A DNA stretch of 64,000 bases, taken from positions 372,001 through 436,000 of the forward strand of contig CAXXWW010000006.1 in assembly GCA_963665215.2 (NCBI GenBank), in the 5' to 3' direction. Of this stretch, positions 63,902-64,000 are shown piece by piece. This DNA is from G963665215 sp963665215. Its GTDB lineage: Bacteria > Chloroflexota > Dehalococcoidia > Lucifugimonadales > CAUZJF01. The stretch's first letter is position 1, and each line of letters begins with the position of its first letter. The translations under genes were made by a program, and so were the position numbers. Under the pieces are notes generated by a model. The model saw only the letters and a list, made by a program, of their open reading frames with translations. It had not been told where the DNA came from and made no database searches.

Positions 63902-64000
63902 GCTCCTTGTGTTTCTGGACGGCTTCCAGAGTCTCGACAGTCGGCGGCGCAGTCCAGGGATAGCGGCCGTCCTGAAACTTGGCCGTCGCGTTCGCCAGCA
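63876..64000 (-). CDS. Partial gene at the right window edge
   Basis: The frame is open to base 64000 and reads LANATAKFQDGRYPWTAPPT and then VETLEAVQKHKERGN, with stop at 63876. Only the last ~40 residues are visible. Not recognised. Confidence 0.45.
   Translation of the reverse strand, partial: LANATAKFQDGRYPWTAPPTVETLEAVQKHKERGNDRRGV

Overview
The window is high-GC bacterial DNA. I infer a Chloroflexota (Dehalococcoidia / SAR202-like) genome from the style of its housekeeping genes, tandem M20 hydrolases, a stand-alone 5S rRNA, TTG/CTG starts and large secreted fibronectin-type-III proteins. That assignment is inference and no marker was compared. The left part (1-31.9 kb) is an ordinary chromosome: a pyruvate-dehydrogenase-E1-like gene cut by the window edge, a cyclophilin lipoprotein, a LUD protein, glycerate kinase, two M20 hydrolases, an M1 aminopeptidase, an enoyl-CoA-hydratase-like gene, a tyrA-aroA-gmk block (aromatic amino acid synthesis plus guanylate kinase), a site-2 protease, an IscA-like protein, 5S rRNA, S1-domain protein, clpC, radA, larC, a cysteine desulfurase and thioredoxin. 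An IS256-family element has landed in the last codons of radA with a perfect 8-bp target duplication.

At 31,864 lies a tRNA-Sec gene (anticodon TCA, long variable arm). A serine recombinase gene ends 4 bases past its 3' end, which marks a mobile island of about 20 kb running to roughly 52.4 kb. The island holds a two-gene cassette with a QueC-like PP-loop protein (best candidate for a defence system), a tyrosine recombinase, three further IS elements (IS1380, IS3, and a second IS256 copy), stranded gene fragments, and a replication/modification operon (RepB-like primase, zinc-ribbon protein, ParB-methyltransferase, RAMA-domain protein, two unknowns). Two island genes are split by perfect tandem duplications (13 bp and 52-56 bp), and the IS1380 transposase has an in-frame stop.

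From 52.5 to 61.5 kb four minus-strand genes encode exported proteins: a membrane-anchored protein, a trypsin-like protease broken by frameshifts, an FN3 lipoprotein, and a ~1,180-residue metzincin with acidic repeats and about eight FN3 units. The right edge (61.9-64 kb) is a run of small, overlapping phage-like genes on the minus strand, including zinc-ribbon and frameshifted HTH proteins.

Other things of interest: two unassigned structured intergenic elements (near 21.35 and 30.94 kb), several non-ATG starts set by strong Shine-Dalgarno sequences, and recurring extended -10 promoters of the form TGCTANAAT.
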